A stretch of 64,000 bases of DNA, from NCBI GenBank assembly GCA_002071385.1, contig MWFB01000005.1, positions 1 to 64,000 on the forward strand. The letters run 5' to 3'. The position numbers were made by a program, and so were the translations under genes. The DNA comes from Bacteroidetes bacterium ADurb.Bin013 (GTDB lineage: Bacteria > Bacteroidota > Bacteroidia > Bacteroidales > UBA932). This document shows positions 17,846 to 27,500 of this stretch, in pieces. The notes under the pieces are model-generated. The model made no database searches, had not been told where the DNA came from, and saw nothing but the letters and a program-made list of their open reading frames with translations. Positions within the stretch are counted from its first letter, which is position 1. The number at the start of each line of letters is the position of its first letter.

Positions 17846-19124
17846 GACAGTTTCTGTTATATGTTATGGAGACAGGAATGTTTTCCGAGGTCAGGAAACA
17901 AAAGAAATTCCGTTCCAGATCCCTGTTACGCGAAATATTGCCAAATGTAATCGATACCTTGTCGTTGAATCCTATGATCCCGCAGCTTACCTTTGTCAAC
18001 TTGTTGGGGGGAGGCAGAACCACCATCACCGATTCAATATGTTCCATCATGGTAGAAGGAAATGGATTCCCATAAAGTTAGACAATACACCGGTACACTG
18101 ACTATAGCCCATTTTTTTAAAGTTCATGCGCAATATCGGGTTTTTGATGAAAAGGGGGATTGCCCGTACGATAATATTCCTCTCACTTCCCACATTGCGG
18201 GAAAGAATCTTATTGACCAGTTTCACATCGGTTTCCAGCTGCATTTGATGAAAAACTGATTTCAGTATTTCGTCAAAGGTATAATGCCCCAACCTGCGGT
18301 CAATTTCCGGCATGACGAACAGGGAAAAATTACGCATGGTCTTGCTGGGGTAAAGATTGCGCGTGTTTATCGGGATCTGGACGCTTATTTTCCCTGTTTT
18401 TTTCCTTCTGCGGGGCCATGCCGGATCTTCGTATATTTGCTGGACCGCGTAGAAATATACGGCAGCCAGGTAGACGGTAAGGTTCACCTGCTTTTCCCTG
18501 GCTTTTTCTTTCAGCACTGAAACCGGCAGGGTAGCAGTGATGATCCCCAGACGGGGTTTCGTGTTTAACGGAAATGGAAGGTGAAAAGCTTCGGGTCGCC
18601 TTGTGTTTACCGGGATATGCTCTTTGAAGAAACGGTTATAGGCATCTTCAAATTCTTCAGGGTCGGGTTTCCCTGATGGATCCATATATGTAAATTCAGG
18701 AGGCACTTCTATGTGTCGATTTATTAAATACTGGGCCAGCAAGGTTTTGAAAAAATCCTGTGCACCTCTCCCGTCCGGTGAGCATATGGGAAAATTCTAC
18801 GCTGATCCGGTTGTCGGCAACCAGAATACGCAGCAGGGGTCCTTCCTTGTCAAATCTTCTGCAAGGCATTCTATCGTCAACCACTACCGGAATAAGGAAA
18901 CAGGCTGATTCCAGGTAATACCAGAAAAATCCCCTTTTCAACAAAACCTTATAATAAGGAAAGCGTGATTCTATGGTACGTACGGCAGCAAAGAGAGAGC
19001 TTATGTGTACCTTGTGTTTGAGTACAACTGAAAAACGGAACACAGATATGATCTCATCGTTTATAACTGCCGGAAAAATTTTTGCAGCATTATCCAGGGA
19101 ATACCAAAAAGCCTGATCGCGCAT
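17829..19124 (-). pseudogene. Condensation-fold (alcohol O-acetyltransferase-like) protein, two frameshifts
   Basis: Three consecutive minus-strand frames together give one protein of about 430 residues. Frame 1 (from 19124, MRDQAFWYSLDNAAKIFP) reaches EFSHMLT; dropping one extra G near 18777 restores TDGRGAQDFFKTLLAQYLINRH, so the HxxxDG acyl-transfer motif is split by the first shift. Frame 2 runs to VLSNFMGIHF near 18065. A second shift is needed there to enter the frame STMMEHIESV...GNISRNRDLE that ends at 17829. The order of motifs matches coenzyme A-dependent acyltransferases of the condensation superfamily. Either a genuine pseudogene or two sequencing/assembly errors. Starts 1 nt into the serpin stop (TAATG), so once operonic with it. 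Confidence 0.8.
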
Positions 19125-20371
19125 TATGGGGATTGCGTTTCAAAAAAAGACATTTTGCCCATGAAGAGTATTACACCTGTGCTTTTTTCTTTAATGATGT
19201 AAATGAATGAACGGTTGACAGTGAATTGGAGCGGATCGTCAGGACCGGCACTCTTTTCGATGCCCACAATGGTAACCGCGGCAGCTTCTGTGCCTTTTTC
19301 ATTGATCTCCACATATGTTTTCTGCTTTGCCAGTCCAATATAGAGGCCGGTTACCGGAGAAAGGTTACTGAAATCGGCCACGCCCTCAATAAAGGGAAGC
19401 TCCATTCCCATGGCCTGAAGGGTGGGTATAAGATCCTTTTCGTATTCGTATTTGAATTTTGGCATGGTCACGGTTAGCGTTCTGACGGATTGGTCCAGCT
19501 TTTCTACTATACCGTTCCAGGTCTCCGTATTCATCTCTTCTTTGATTACACGGTCCGTATGTACCCCGGGCTTGGGCAGGACCAGCACCATGGAAAATGC
19601 CTCGTTCCCGTAGGGGATCTCGGCCACCCTGGCAAATTCCGTTTCCGAGTAGGGAAAGGTTTCTGTCTGGATCATGTAATCCACTAACTGGGAAGCTCCC
19701 TGGTCCGGGTAGAAATCGGACCTGTAGGAATGGGTCTGATCAAAGGACTTTGTCCAGGTCCCCTTAAAATACAGTGCATTGATCAGGTACATGAGCATCT
19801 GGGGCGGAATTTCATCAATGATCTCATCTATCCTTCCTTTTGTCTGGTCTGAACACCAGTTGTTTATTGTCTCCAGGGCCAGCGGGGAAGAAAAGTCCAG
19901 CTCCTCTATCATGGCCAGATACCATGTTTTGACCAGTTGTTTGAAAGAGTCACGTACAGGGAATCCTTCACGGATCCAGATGGAATTGGCAATGCCCACT
20001 TCTGTCAGCCTGTCGGCATCTGTCAGTTCCCGGGTCATGGTCCGGAAAAATCCGTTTATATCCTTGTAGGAGAAATCTTCAAATCCCAGGACCTTTTTCA
20101 TCTCTTCAGCCGTGGCACCGGCCGTTCCGTTGGCGGTCATGGACAATGCCAGAGAGGCACTCAGGGGAGAGATAAAGAAATTCTCATCTTCTGTGGATAC
20201 TTGTCCGAAAAGATCAAATGCAAAGCGGTTGACTTCGGCCGAAATGGCTTGTTCTGTCCTGGTCAGGATAATATCCTTCCGCTGGTTGGCCTGTTGTGAC
20301 AGCCTTTCACAGCCGCCGGAAAAAACAGACAGCAACAGCGTGGTGATAATCAGATGTACCGTTTGTTTCAT
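19124..20371 (-). CDS. Serpin (serine protease inhibitor) lipoprotein
   Basis: 415 residues from the ATG at 20371, which puts a lipoprotein signal first (LIITTLLLSVFSGGC) and follows a promoter by 5 nt. The serpin fold is recognised from NFFISPLSASLALSMTANGTAG, the breach/shutter region, and the reactive-centre hinge NEKGTEAAAVT with small residues, so it should be inhibitory. Counting from the hinge, the scissile bond falls near Glu-Lys-Ser-Ala in VGIEKSAG. The C-terminal FIYIIKEKSTGVILFMGKM is typical. Being lipid-anchored, it probably protects the envelope from exogenous or self proteases. It is followed by the acyltransferase frame. Confidence 0.93.
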   Translation of the reverse strand: MKQTVHLIITTLLLSVFSGGCERLSQQANQRKDIILTRTEQAISAEVNRFAFDLFGQVSTEDENFFISPLSASLALSMTANGTAGATAEEMKKVLGFEDFSYKDINGFFRTMTRELTDADRLTEVGIANSIWIREGFPVRDSFKQLVKTWYLAMIEELDFSSPLALETINNWCSDQTKGRIDEIIDEIPPQMLMYLINALYFKGTWTKSFDQTHSYRSDFYPDQGASQLVDYMIQTETFPYSETEFARVAEIPYGNEAFSMVLVLPKPGVHTDRVIKEEMNTETWNGIVEKLDQSVRTLTVTMPKFKYEYEKDLIPTLQAMGMELPFIEGVADFSNLSPVTGLYIGLAKQKTYVEINEKGTEAAAVTIVGIEKSAGPDDPLQFTVNRSFIYIIKEKSTGVILFMGKMSFFETQSP

Positions 20372-20376
20372 CAAAA

Positions 20377-20384
20377 CAAAGATA
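20377..20384 (-). promoter_or_regulatory. -7 promoter element TATCTTTG, serpin
   Basis: Exact consensus on the minus strand, separated by only 5 nt from the serpin ATG, implying a leaderless or near-leaderless transcript. Confidence 0.7.
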
Positions 20385-20408
20385 CATTTATTATGCATAT
20401 TGCTGCAT

Positions 20409-22022
20409 TTACTGCTCGTAATAGAGGCCTTCACGAGACAGGAGATGGTCCAGGTTGGCCAGGTTGTACACGATAACTGCCTGTACTACAGAGGTGTGTT
20501 CCTGATATTCTCCTATGCTTTTGGTATAAAGATCCCGTTCAGTATGCCAGATTTCCCGGTAATTGAAATCATATCCTTTCACATCGCCATCACGCAAATT
20601 TATGGTGGGCACTCCTTTGATGGCAAATACCGAGGCATCGGTTCCTCCGGTTCTTTTGGGCATGGGACGCGGGGGAATGGTGTCCACGGTAAACGGGAAA
20701 TCAGGATTGATGTCCGAAATGTGTTTCGAGGCTTTTACAAAATCTTCGTACATGGCTTTGGGTACCGCTACCCCGGTGGCAGCCAGTGGTCCTCCGTCCC
20801 TGTTGAAGAGGTTTGAGATCCGCTCCAGTTCGTCTTTATGCTGTTCAACCCACGCGGTGGCTCCGAGCAACCCAAATTCTTCGCCGGCAAATAGCACAAA
20901 CAGGATGCTTCTTTTAGGTTTTGCCCCGGCAACGGAAAGCAGCCTGGCCGATTCCATGGCAGGGGTAACCCCTACGCCGCAATCCACACCCCCGGCAGCC
21001 ACATCATAGGAATCCAGGTGACCACTCACCATCACGTATTGATCCGGGTAATGCGTTCCGGTGATTTTGGCGACCACGTTATGGAACTTGACCGGGCCGG
21101 GCCGGAAATGGTTTCTGATGTCAAACTCCAGTGCTATGGGCTGTCTTTCCTTTGCCAGTTGGTATATATATGCGTACTGGTGTTCATCCAGTTTGATATC
21201 GGGTATTGAGGGCAGGTTCTCAAAAGAGGAAGTTTCGCCAAAAGCTGTTTCTTTATCCCACAATGCGGTGATGGGGACAGGAGCAGACTGGATCAGTCCC
21301 AAAATGCCGGCGTCTGCCATCTGCCTGTAAAACAGGGCTGGTTCGTCTGAGGTTTTAAGTAAACTGTCTTTCAGCGCCTCCTGCATTTCGTCAATATTCA
21401 TTCTCCTGTCACCCGAGCGGGCACGGTAGCGCCGCATGACATCGTTATTGTGACGGGCCACCTCTTCGTTTAGCCGGATAAGCGAGTCCCTGCGTTGGTC
21501 GCCCTTTACGGACCTGTCCACAGGCCAGCCGGTATTGGTTCCTGTTACCAACACCCAGGCTCCTTTGAGAACGCCCTTCATCCGATCAAATTCTGCCTGG
21601 GTTTTGGGCTCTATGACCACATGGCCACGTTGCAATCCTATAGTCCCCGACGTGTAAGAGGGAGTGGCAAAGTGCAGGTGAATGCCGTCACCCCCGGGAA
21701 GTATCCCGCCATAAATTTTTCCTGACCAGGGGCCGCGGCTGAATCCCACGCGTGTTTCGCCTGCCTCTTCAATGGACACCTCGAGTCCCCAGGATTCAAA
21801 CTGTGCAGCAGCCCACTGTACTGCCGCATTGTAGGCGTCCGACCCCACAGGCCGTCCGCCTATCCGGTTTGTAAGGATGTCCAGGTGTTTCTGCGTCTGG
21901 TTATTGGTGGTTCCCTCATGGATGATCTTTTTGACCACGGCATCCTGTGCCGGTGCTTTGAGGGAAAATGCAAAGAGACTTACTGTCAACAGCAAGCTGC
22001 AATAAACGGGGCTCTTTCTCAT
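20409..22022 (-). CDS. M28-family metallopeptidase, secreted
   Basis: 537 residues from the ATG at 22022 (MRKSPVYCSLLLTVSLFAF), a Sec signal peptide with likely cleavage after APAQ. The dinuclear zinc site of M28 aminopeptidases is indicated by SGHLDSYDVAAGGVDCG and LFAGEEFGLLG (catalytic Glu), with a later THIS-type metal ligand in EIWHTERDLY. A PA-like insert lies between residues about 110 and 300. It probably degrades peptides in the periplasm or outside the cell. Divergent from the MarC-like gene, with overlapping promoter zones; its stop lies 38 nt upstream of the serpin start. Confidence 0.93.
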   Translation of the reverse strand: MRKSPVYCSLLLTVSLFAFSLKAPAQDAVVKKIIHEGTTNNQTQKHLDILTNRIGGRPVGSDAYNAAVQWAAAQFESWGLEVSIEEAGETRVGFSRGPWSGKIYGGILPGGDGIHLHFATPSYTSGTIGLQRGHVVIEPKTQAEFDRMKGVLKGAWVLVTGTNTGWPVDRSVKGDQRRDSLIRLNEEVARHNNDVMRRYRARSGDRRMNIDEMQEALKDSLLKTSDEPALFYRQMADAGILGLIQSAPVPITALWDKETAFGETSSFENLPSIPDIKLDEHQYAYIYQLAKERQPIALEFDIRNHFRPGPVKFHNVVAKITGTHYPDQYVMVSGHLDSYDVAAGGVDCGVGVTPAMESARLLSVAGAKPKRSILFVLFAGEEFGLLGATAWVEQHKDELERISNLFNRDGGPLAATGVAVPKAMYEDFVKASKHISDINPDFPFTVDTIPPRPMPKRTGGTDASVFAIKGVPTINLRDGDVKGYDFNYREIWHTERDLYTKSIGEYQEHTSVVQAVIVYNLANLDHLLSREGLYYEQ

Positions 22023-22052
22023 CTGATATAATGTGTTTGAATACAAGTATAA

Positions 22053-22077
22053 CAAATGTAGTGTTTTTTTATCTTTG
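22053..22077. promoter_or_regulatory. Back-to-back divergent -7 elements (M28 / MarC-like)
   Basis: TACATTTG on the minus strand (22053-22060) faces the M28 gene 30 nt away. TATCTTTG on the plus strand (22070-22077) is 4 nt before the MarC ATG. The two core promoters occupy only 25 bp, so polymerases cannot bind both at once. Confidence 0.65.
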
Positions 22078-22081
22078 TAGT

Positions 22082-22657
22082 ATGATCAGGTTCAGGGAAA
22101 TCGTCAGTGCGTTTATGGTTTTATTTGCCGTGATTGACATTACTGGTTCCATACCCATTATTCTTGATATGAAAGCCAAAGGAAGGAAATTCAAGCCTTT
22201 CCTGGCGACCATCATATCCACTGCCCTGATATTCCTGTTTTTATTTGTGGGAGAGGCCATCCTTGGACTGTTCAGTGTAGACATTTCTTCTTTTGCCGTT
22301 GCCGGGTCACTGGTGATCTTTGTGCTGGCAGTGGAAATGATATTTGGGATTGAAATTTTCAAGAACGACGGACCTCCGGATGCAGCCACCATCGTTCCCC
22401 TTGTATTTCCGCTTATAGCCGGGACAGGGACCCTGACAACCGTACTGTCCTTGCGCGCGGAATACAGCCTGCTCAATGTGAGCATTGCCATTGTACTCAA
22501 CATGATCATAGTATACGTTGTGTTGAGGCATGTGAATCTGGCAGAAAAACTGCTTGGCAAGGGAGGGATCTACATTTTGAGAAAATTCTTTGGCATCATC
22601 CTGCTGGCCATAGCTGTAAAACTGTTTGCTTCCAACGTGACAGGGCTGTTCAACTGA
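22082..22657 (+). CDS. MarC family (UPF0056) integral membrane protein
   Basis: 191 residues with six hydrophobic helices. The segments FAVIDITGSIPIIL and VPLVFPLIAGTGTLTTVLSL are the paired conserved motifs of the MarC family, inner-membrane proteins with no proven transport substrate. Start ATG at 22082 directly follows its promoter. Ends 6 nt before the GH53 gene, with which it is probably cotranscribed. Confidence 0.9.
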   Translation: MIRFREIVSAFMVLFAVIDITGSIPIILDMKAKGRKFKPFLATIISTALIFLFLFVGEAILGLFSVDISSFAVAGSLVIFVLAVEMIFGIEIFKNDGPPDAATIVPLVFPLIAGTGTLTTVLSLRAEYSLLNVSIAIVLNMIIVYVVLRHVNLAEKLLGKGGIYILRKFFGIILLAIAVKLFASNVTGLFN

Positions 22658-22663
22658 TCTGTC

Positions 22664-23782
22664 ATGAAAAACACGACCTTATCCATCCTGCTGCTTGCGT
22701 TGTTTCTGACTATTCCCTGCTGCAAGGACGGGCCAAACGTACCGGGAACTGATCCCGTGGTCCAGCCGGACTGGATTGTGGGAGCGGACATCTCGCTGCT
22801 TTCCAGGATTCAGGCCGCAGGAGGCGTTTACAAGGACAGCCAGGGCAAAGAGGTGGAAGTATTATCTTTTTTTAAGGAAAAAGGATTCAATTACGTACGC
22901 CTGCGGCTTTTTTTCAACCCCGACCTGCAATCCACAGCCTGCCAGAATCTGCCCTATGTGCAGGATCTGATGAAGAAGGCAAAGGCAAAAGGATATAAGG
23001 TATTGCTGAATTTTCACTATTCCGACACCTGGGCAGACCCGGGAAAGCAATACAAGCCTGCTTCATGGAACAGCCTGGGAGCCGATGCGCTGGCAGAAAA
23101 AGTGTATGACTATACAAGGGAAACACTGGCAACACTGGCAGACAACGGCGTGGCCCCAGAAATGATCCAGATAGGCAATGAGATCACCAATGGCATGCTG
23201 TGGGATTCGGCCCGGGCAGATGTCTGGTCTCAGGAATGGAACACACCCGGGCGCTGGACGTACTTTTGCCGGGTGCTTTCAAAGGCATCACAGGCCTGCC
23301 GCGAGATCTGCCCCGGTTCGTGGATCATGGTGCACATTGACAGGGGCGGAGACAGGGAAACGGCACTGCGCTTTTTCAATAAAATGGAACAGTACAAAGT
23401 GGATTACGATATCATAGGACTGAGTTATTACCCTTTCTGGCACGGTCCCCTCTCCAACCTGCGTGCCTGCCTGAACGGGCTGCAGATGAATTTTCCATCC
23501 AAAAAAATCAACCTGGTTGAGGTTGCTTTCCCCAACCATACCTGGGGGATTCCCGACAATGCCGGGTATGCGCCCGAATATGAAGCTTCACCGGTCGGAC
23601 AGGCAGCCTTTATGGAAGACTTCATACAGACACTGAAGGATTTTCCCAATGTGAACGGATTCATGTACTGGTACCCCGAAGAGACTTACATTCCGGGCGG
23701 CAACATTTTGACACTGCACAGGGGAGTATTCGACATCCATACCGGCAAGGTATTACCGGTTGTTGATGTTTTTGCAGACTAA
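22664..23782 (+). CDS. Arabinogalactan endo-beta-1,4-galactanase (GH53) lipoprotein
   Basis: 372 residues. Lipoprotein signal (LLLALFLTIPCC), then a GH53 (beta/alpha)8 barrel beginning with WIVGADISLLSRIQAAGG. The catalytic acid/base is Glu173 in QIGNEITNGMLW and the nucleophile Glu286 in LVEVAFP. The enzyme cleaves beta-1,4-galactan backbones of pectic arabinogalactan I. It is not surrounded by SusC/SusD genes, so it may act as a stand-alone surface enzyme. Its 3' end overlaps the convergent SDR gene by 30 nt. Confidence 0.94.
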   Translation: MKNTTLSILLLALFLTIPCCKDGPNVPGTDPVVQPDWIVGADISLLSRIQAAGGVYKDSQGKEVEVLSFFKEKGFNYVRLRLFFNPDLQSTACQNLPYVQDLMKKAKAKGYKVLLNFHYSDTWADPGKQYKPASWNSLGADALAEKVYDYTRETLATLADNGVAPEMIQIGNEITNGMLWDSARADVWSQEWNTPGRWTYFCRVLSKASQACREICPGSWIMVHIDRGGDRETALRFFNKMEQYKVDYDIIGLSYYPFWHGPLSNLRACLNGLQMNFPSKKINLVEVAFPNHTWGIPDNAGYAPEYEASPVGQAAFMEDFIQTLKDFPNVNGFMYWYPEETYIPGGNILTLHRGVFDIHTGKVLPVVDVFAD

Positions 23783-24574
23783 GAAACGGCGGGGTTTGCA
23801 TTTTCGGTAGGTTCCCCCGTAAGGCTGTGAAAGTTCCCCGGCAGTGGCCAGCCATATGGCAGTCGAAGCGCCCTTGGCTGGAGAACTCAGTAGGGGCCGG
23901 AAAAAAATATTCACAAGAGGATCCAGAAAATTATTCATGGTCACCAGAGGCGTATTGACGGCCCCCGGATCGGCAGACACCACCTGGATACCTTGTCCTT
24001 TTAATTTTTCTGCAAGGGAGAGGGAAGCGTAATAAAGTGCCTGCTTAGTATGACTATAACGGATCACCCGTCCGGCCCAGGTTTTCGGTACATGTGTAAG
24101 AAATGAAGGCCTGAGCCTGAAAATCAGGCCAAAGTCAACGGTGCAGGACAAGGTGAAAATGATTCGGGCCCCGTCTTCTGTGGCCGATCCCATTTCCAGC
24201 TGAGGAATCAACAGACGCGTCAGGTAGAGCGGAGCCCTGTAATTCACTTGGGATATCATATCGTACCCGTCTTCTGTCAGACGGGTGCTCAGTGGCAGGA
24301 TCCCTGCGTTGTGTATCAGCCTGTTGATGATAGTGCCCTCCAGGGCCGAGGCAAATGACCTGACCGAGGCAAAGGAAGCCAGGTCCAGCTGTAACATCCG
24401 GATGGAAAGAGATCCTCCTGGATAAATGTACTTTTCTTGCAACTCCCTGAAAAAAGGCATGGCCGCCTCCGGCAGGAGGCAGGCCATGATCAGTGAATAA
24501 CCGTTATCGAGCAGCGAACGGCAGATCTCGCGGCCCATGCCACCATCTGCACCGGTGACAACGGCCGTCTTCAT
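23753..24574 (-). CDS. Short-chain dehydrogenase/reductase
   Basis: 273 residues. N-terminal cofactor motif TGADGGMG (TGxxxGxG), HNAG, and the catalytic Tyr-x3-Lys as YSHTK. The fold matches retinol-dehydrogenase-like SDRs with an extended C-terminus. Substrate unknown. The ATG overlaps the stop of the aldolase gene (TGATG), so it is translated from the same mRNA; it converges with the GH53 gene and shares 30 nt with it. Confidence 0.88.
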   Translation of the reverse strand: MKTAVVTGADGGMGREICRSLLDNGYSLIMACLLPEAAMPFFRELQEKYIYPGGSLSIRMLQLDLASFASVRSFASALEGTIINRLIHNAGILPLSTRLTEDGYDMISQVNYRAPLYLTRLLIPQLEMGSATEDGARIIFTLSCTVDFGLIFRLRPSFLTHVPKTWAGRVIRYSHTKQALYYASLSLAEKLKGQGIQVVSADPGAVNTPLVTMNNFLDPLVNIFFRPLLSSPAKGASTAIWLATAGELSQPYGGTYRKCKPRRFLVCKNINNR

Positions 24575-25536
24575 CAGGCTTTATTGTCTGAACCCAATAC
24601 GTTTATGTTTTTGTGCTTGTAAAGCTCTTTGAGCTTGTCCCGGGCCGGTCCCAGGTACTTGCGGGGATCAAACTCCTCAGGTTTTTCCACAAACACCTTG
24701 CGGATTGCCGCTGTCATGGCCAGCCTGCCATCGGAGTCAATGTTTATCTTGCAAACAGCCGAGCCGGCTGCTTTCCTGAGCTGTTCCTCGGGAATTCCGA
24801 TTGAATCTTTCATTTTACCTCCATAGCGGTTGATTTCTGCTACGATATCCTGGGGAACGCTGGAAGAACCATGAAGCACGATGGGGAATCCGGGGATGCG
24901 TTTTTCGATCTCCTTCAGGATATCCAGGCGTATCTCGGGCTTCTGTCCCGGTTTGAATTTGAAGGCACCGTGAGAAGTACCAATAGATATGGCCAGGGAA
25001 TCAACGCCGGTACGTTTTACAAAATCTTCCACCTCTTCCGGCTGGGTATAAGTGTGATGCTCGGCATTCACATCGTCTTCCACTCCGGCCAGAACGCCCA
25101 GTTCGCCTTCTACCGTAACATCATACTGGTGAGCATAATCAACCACACGGCGCGTCAGGGCTATGTTTTCTTCGTAAGGCAGGTGTGATCCGTCTATCAT
25201 AACGGAGGAGAATCCGAATTCAATGCAATTTTTGCACAATTCAAAGGAATCACCGTGGTCCAGGTGAAGCACTATCGGAATGGGATAACCCAGCTCTTTG
25301 GCATACTCGACGGCTCCCTGTGCCATGTAGCGCAACAGGGTCTGGTTTGCATATTTGCGCGCCCCGCTCGATACCTGGAGAATAACAGGTGATTTTGTTT
25401 CCACACAGGCAGCGATGATGGCCTGCAGCTGTTCCATGTTATTGAAATTATAAGCAGGTATGGCGTAGCCGCCCTGCATTGCCTTGGCAAACAGATCCCG
25501 TGAGTTCACCAGGCCTAATTCTTTGTACGATATCAT
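24574..25536 (-). CDS. fba: Class II fructose-bisphosphate aldolase
   Basis: 320 residues from the ATG at 25536 (MISYKELGLVNSRDLF). Zn-dependent aldolase: LHLDHGDSFE gives a zinc-ligand His and catalytic Asp, VEGELGVLAG and the SIGTSHGAFKF loop supply further metal and phosphate ligands, and VLHGSSSVP completes the site. It interconverts fructose-1,6-bisphosphate with DHAP and glyceraldehyde-3-phosphate. A consensus promoter lies 20 nt upstream. The SDR gene is coupled downstream. Confidence 0.95.
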   Translation of the reverse strand: MISYKELGLVNSRDLFAKAMQGGYAIPAYNFNNMEQLQAIIAACVETKSPVILQVSSGARKYANQTLLRYMAQGAVEYAKELGYPIPIVLHLDHGDSFELCKNCIEFGFSSVMIDGSHLPYEENIALTRRVVDYAHQYDVTVEGELGVLAGVEDDVNAEHHTYTQPEEVEDFVKRTGVDSLAISIGTSHGAFKFKPGQKPEIRLDILKEIEKRIPGFPIVLHGSSSVPQDIVAEINRYGGKMKDSIGIPEEQLRKAAGSAVCKINIDSDGRLAMTAAIRKVFVEKPEEFDPRKYLGPARDKLKELYKHKNINVLGSDNKA

Positions 25537-25556
25537 TTTTTCATTTTTTCTGTCTG

Positions 25557-25584
25557 CAAAGATAAGAGTTTTGCAGTATATTTG
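25557..25584. promoter_or_regulatory. Divergent -7 elements (fba / creatininase-like)
   Basis: TATCTTTG on the minus strand (25557-25564) serves fba, and TATATTTG on the plus strand (25577-25584) serves the creatininase-like operon, 23 nt before its ATG. Confidence 0.65.
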
Positions 25585-25607
25585 GGTCTTAATAAACCAT
25601 AATAATA

Positions 25608-26375
25608 ATGAAACCTTACCTACTGGAAGAAACAAACTGGCATACTGTGAAAGAACTGGATTACCGGGTTGCGTTGTTGCCCTGGGGGGCTACCGAGGCA
25701 CATAATCATCACCTGCCTTACGGGAGCGATACCATCATGGCCACTCATGTTGCACGCTGCAGCGCCGCCATTGCCTGGGAGCGGGGTGTGAGGACCCTGG
25801 TGCTCCCCCAGATCGCCTATGGGGTGAACTCGGGACAGATGGATATCCCTTTTTGCATGCACATGAATCCTTCCACGCAACAACGCATTCTGGAAGACAT
25901 AGTTGCCGTCCTGGTGCGCCACAAGGTGAACAAGCTGGTCATAGTCAACGGGCATGGCGGAAACATGTTCCAAAATGCCATCAGGGAACTGGAACTCCGC
26001 TTTCCCGGCATGCTCATATGCATGCTGAACTGGTGGCGTGTCCGCCCGGTGAAAGAGTATTTTGACAACCCGGGAGACCATGCCGATGAAATGGAAACCT
26101 CGGCCATGATGGCAATCCGGCCTGAGCTGGTGCTTCCCCTGGAATATGCAGGAAGCGGCAAGGAACACCGTTTCACCATCAAGGGATTCAGGGAAAGATG
26201 GGCCTGGATTTCAAGGCGCTGGATCTATACAACGGACGATACGGGGGTGGGGGATCCTTCCCTGTCAACTCCGGACAAGGGCAAGCGTTTCATGGATGAC
26301 TGCATAGCCGAAGTGGCCGCTTTCCTGGAAGAATTTTCAAAGATCGGGAAAATGGAGGATTTGTATGAGCGATAA
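25608..26375 (+). CDS. Creatininase-family amidohydrolase
   Basis: 255 residues. The metal-binding pattern of the creatininase/MftE family is visible: WGATEAHNHHLPYGSD, the NGHGGN loop, and DHADEMETS carrying the last ligands. Members hydrolyse small cyclic or linear amides (creatinine, formamides of riboflavin pathways, mycofactocin peptide). Nothing nearby points to a specific substrate; neighbours are housekeeping genes. First gene of a plus-strand run with gmk, nadD and nnr; overlaps gmk by 11 nt. Confidence 0.9.
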   Translation: MKPYLLEETNWHTVKELDYRVALLPWGATEAHNHHLPYGSDTIMATHVARCSAAIAWERGVRTLVLPQIAYGVNSGQMDIPFCMHMNPSTQQRILEDIVAVLVRHKVNKLVIVNGHGGNMFQNAIRELELRFPGMLICMLNWWRVRPVKEYFDNPGDHADEMETSAMMAIRPELVLPLEYAGSGKEHRFTIKGFRERWAWISRRWIYTTDDTGVGDPSLSTPDKGKRFMDDCIAEVAAFLEEFSKIGKMEDLYER

Positions 26376-26931
26376 GAAAGCATTGATATTTTCAGCACCA
26401 TCGGGCGCAGGAAAATCCACTGTGGTGAACCACCTGATGGAAATCTTTCCACGTCTGGATTTTTCCATTACAGCCACCACCAGGCCAAAACGCGGCACAG
26501 AAGAAAACGGGAAAGAATACTACTTCATAAGCAGGGAAGAGTTTCTCAGGCTTATTGAAGAGGATGCTTTCGTTGAGTGGCAGGAAGTGTATAAGGGCAG
26601 TTATTACGGCACTTTGAAACTGGAGCTTGAAAGGATATGGAACGGGAACAAAGTGGCTGTTTTTGACGTAGATGTTAAAGGGGGTATCAACCTGAAAAAA
26701 ATATTCGGGAACGACGCCCTATCGGTGTTCGTTGCCCCGCCTTCGCTGGAAGTATTGCGCGAACGGCTTGTAAAAAGGGGAACAGATTCGCCCCGGGCCA
26801 TAGAAGAACGGCTGGCCAAGGCTACCTTAGAGATGGAGGATGCACGCAATTTTGACGTGGTCCTGGTCAATGACCGTCTGGAAGACACCTTGGACAAAGC
26901 CACGGAAATAGTGGCAGCTTTTATTTATTGA
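26365..26931 (+). CDS. gmk: Guanylate kinase
   Basis: 188 residues. P-loop SAPSGAGKST near the N-terminus, the GMP-binding TTRPKRGTEENGKEYYF segment, and the lid region with RLVKRGTDS. Converts GMP plus ATP to GDP plus ADP in the cytoplasm. Start ATG overlaps the creatininase-like gene. One base separates its stop from nadD. Confidence 0.97.
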   Translation: MSDKKALIFSAPSGAGKSTVVNHLMEIFPRLDFSITATTRPKRGTEENGKEYYFISREEFLRLIEEDAFVEWQEVYKGSYYGTLKLELERIWNGNKVAVFDVDVKGGINLKKIFGNDALSVFVAPPSLEVLRERLVKRGTDSPRAIEERLAKATLEMEDARNFDVVLVNDRLEDTLDKATEIVAAFIY

Positions 26932-26932
26932 C

Positions 26933-27490
26933 ATGAATACCTGCGGCTTATATTTTGGTTCTTTCAATCCCTTCCACATAGGGCACCTGGCCATTGTGAA
27001 CTATCTGGTGTCCTTTACCACGCTGGACAGTGTCCGGCTGGTTGTATCGCCGCTCAATCCGCTTAAGTTCGACAGGGAGCCCTGCTTTCAATCACCGCGG
27101 GAGCGATTGCTTCACATACGCAAGGCCATGGAAACCAGGAAGCTGCCGGTAGAAGTGTCCGATGTGGAATTCAACATGCCCCGGCCGCTTTATACTATCA
27201 ACACGTTGCATCATCTGCAGGTGCAGGAACCCGGGGTGAATTTCATCCTGGTGATAGGTGCTGACAACCTGGAGCATATTGAATCATGGAAATCCTGGGA
27301 AACCATCCTGGAAGAATTCATCCTTTATATTTACCCACGACAGGACGTGGACTCAATAGCTTTGAGGGAAAAGTACATTTCCCGTGCCTGTGGCATTGTA
27401 CTGCTGCGGGCTCCGCTGATAGCCATCTCCTCCACTTTCATTAGGGAAGGTCTGGAACAGGGAAAGAACATGAACGGTTTTTTAGTCTGA
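26933..27490 (+). CDS. nadD: Nicotinate-nucleotide adenylyltransferase
   Basis: 185 residues. The nucleotidyltransferase signature GSFNPFHIGHL is at the N-terminus and ISSTFIREG at the C-terminus; VSPLNPLK replaces the commoner VSPQNPLK. Adenylates nicotinate mononucleotide to deamido-NAD. Together with nnr downstream it links NAD synthesis with repair of damaged NAD(P)H. Confidence 0.96.
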   Translation: MNTCGLYFGSFNPFHIGHLAIVNYLVSFTTLDSVRLVVSPLNPLKFDREPCFQSPRERLLHIRKAMETRKLPVEVSDVEFNMPRPLYTINTLHHLQVQEPGVNFILVIGADNLEHIESWKSWETILEEFILYIYPRQDVDSIALREKYISRACGIVLLRAPLIAISSTFIREGLEQGKNMNGFLV

Positions 27491-27500
27491 TATACAGGTT

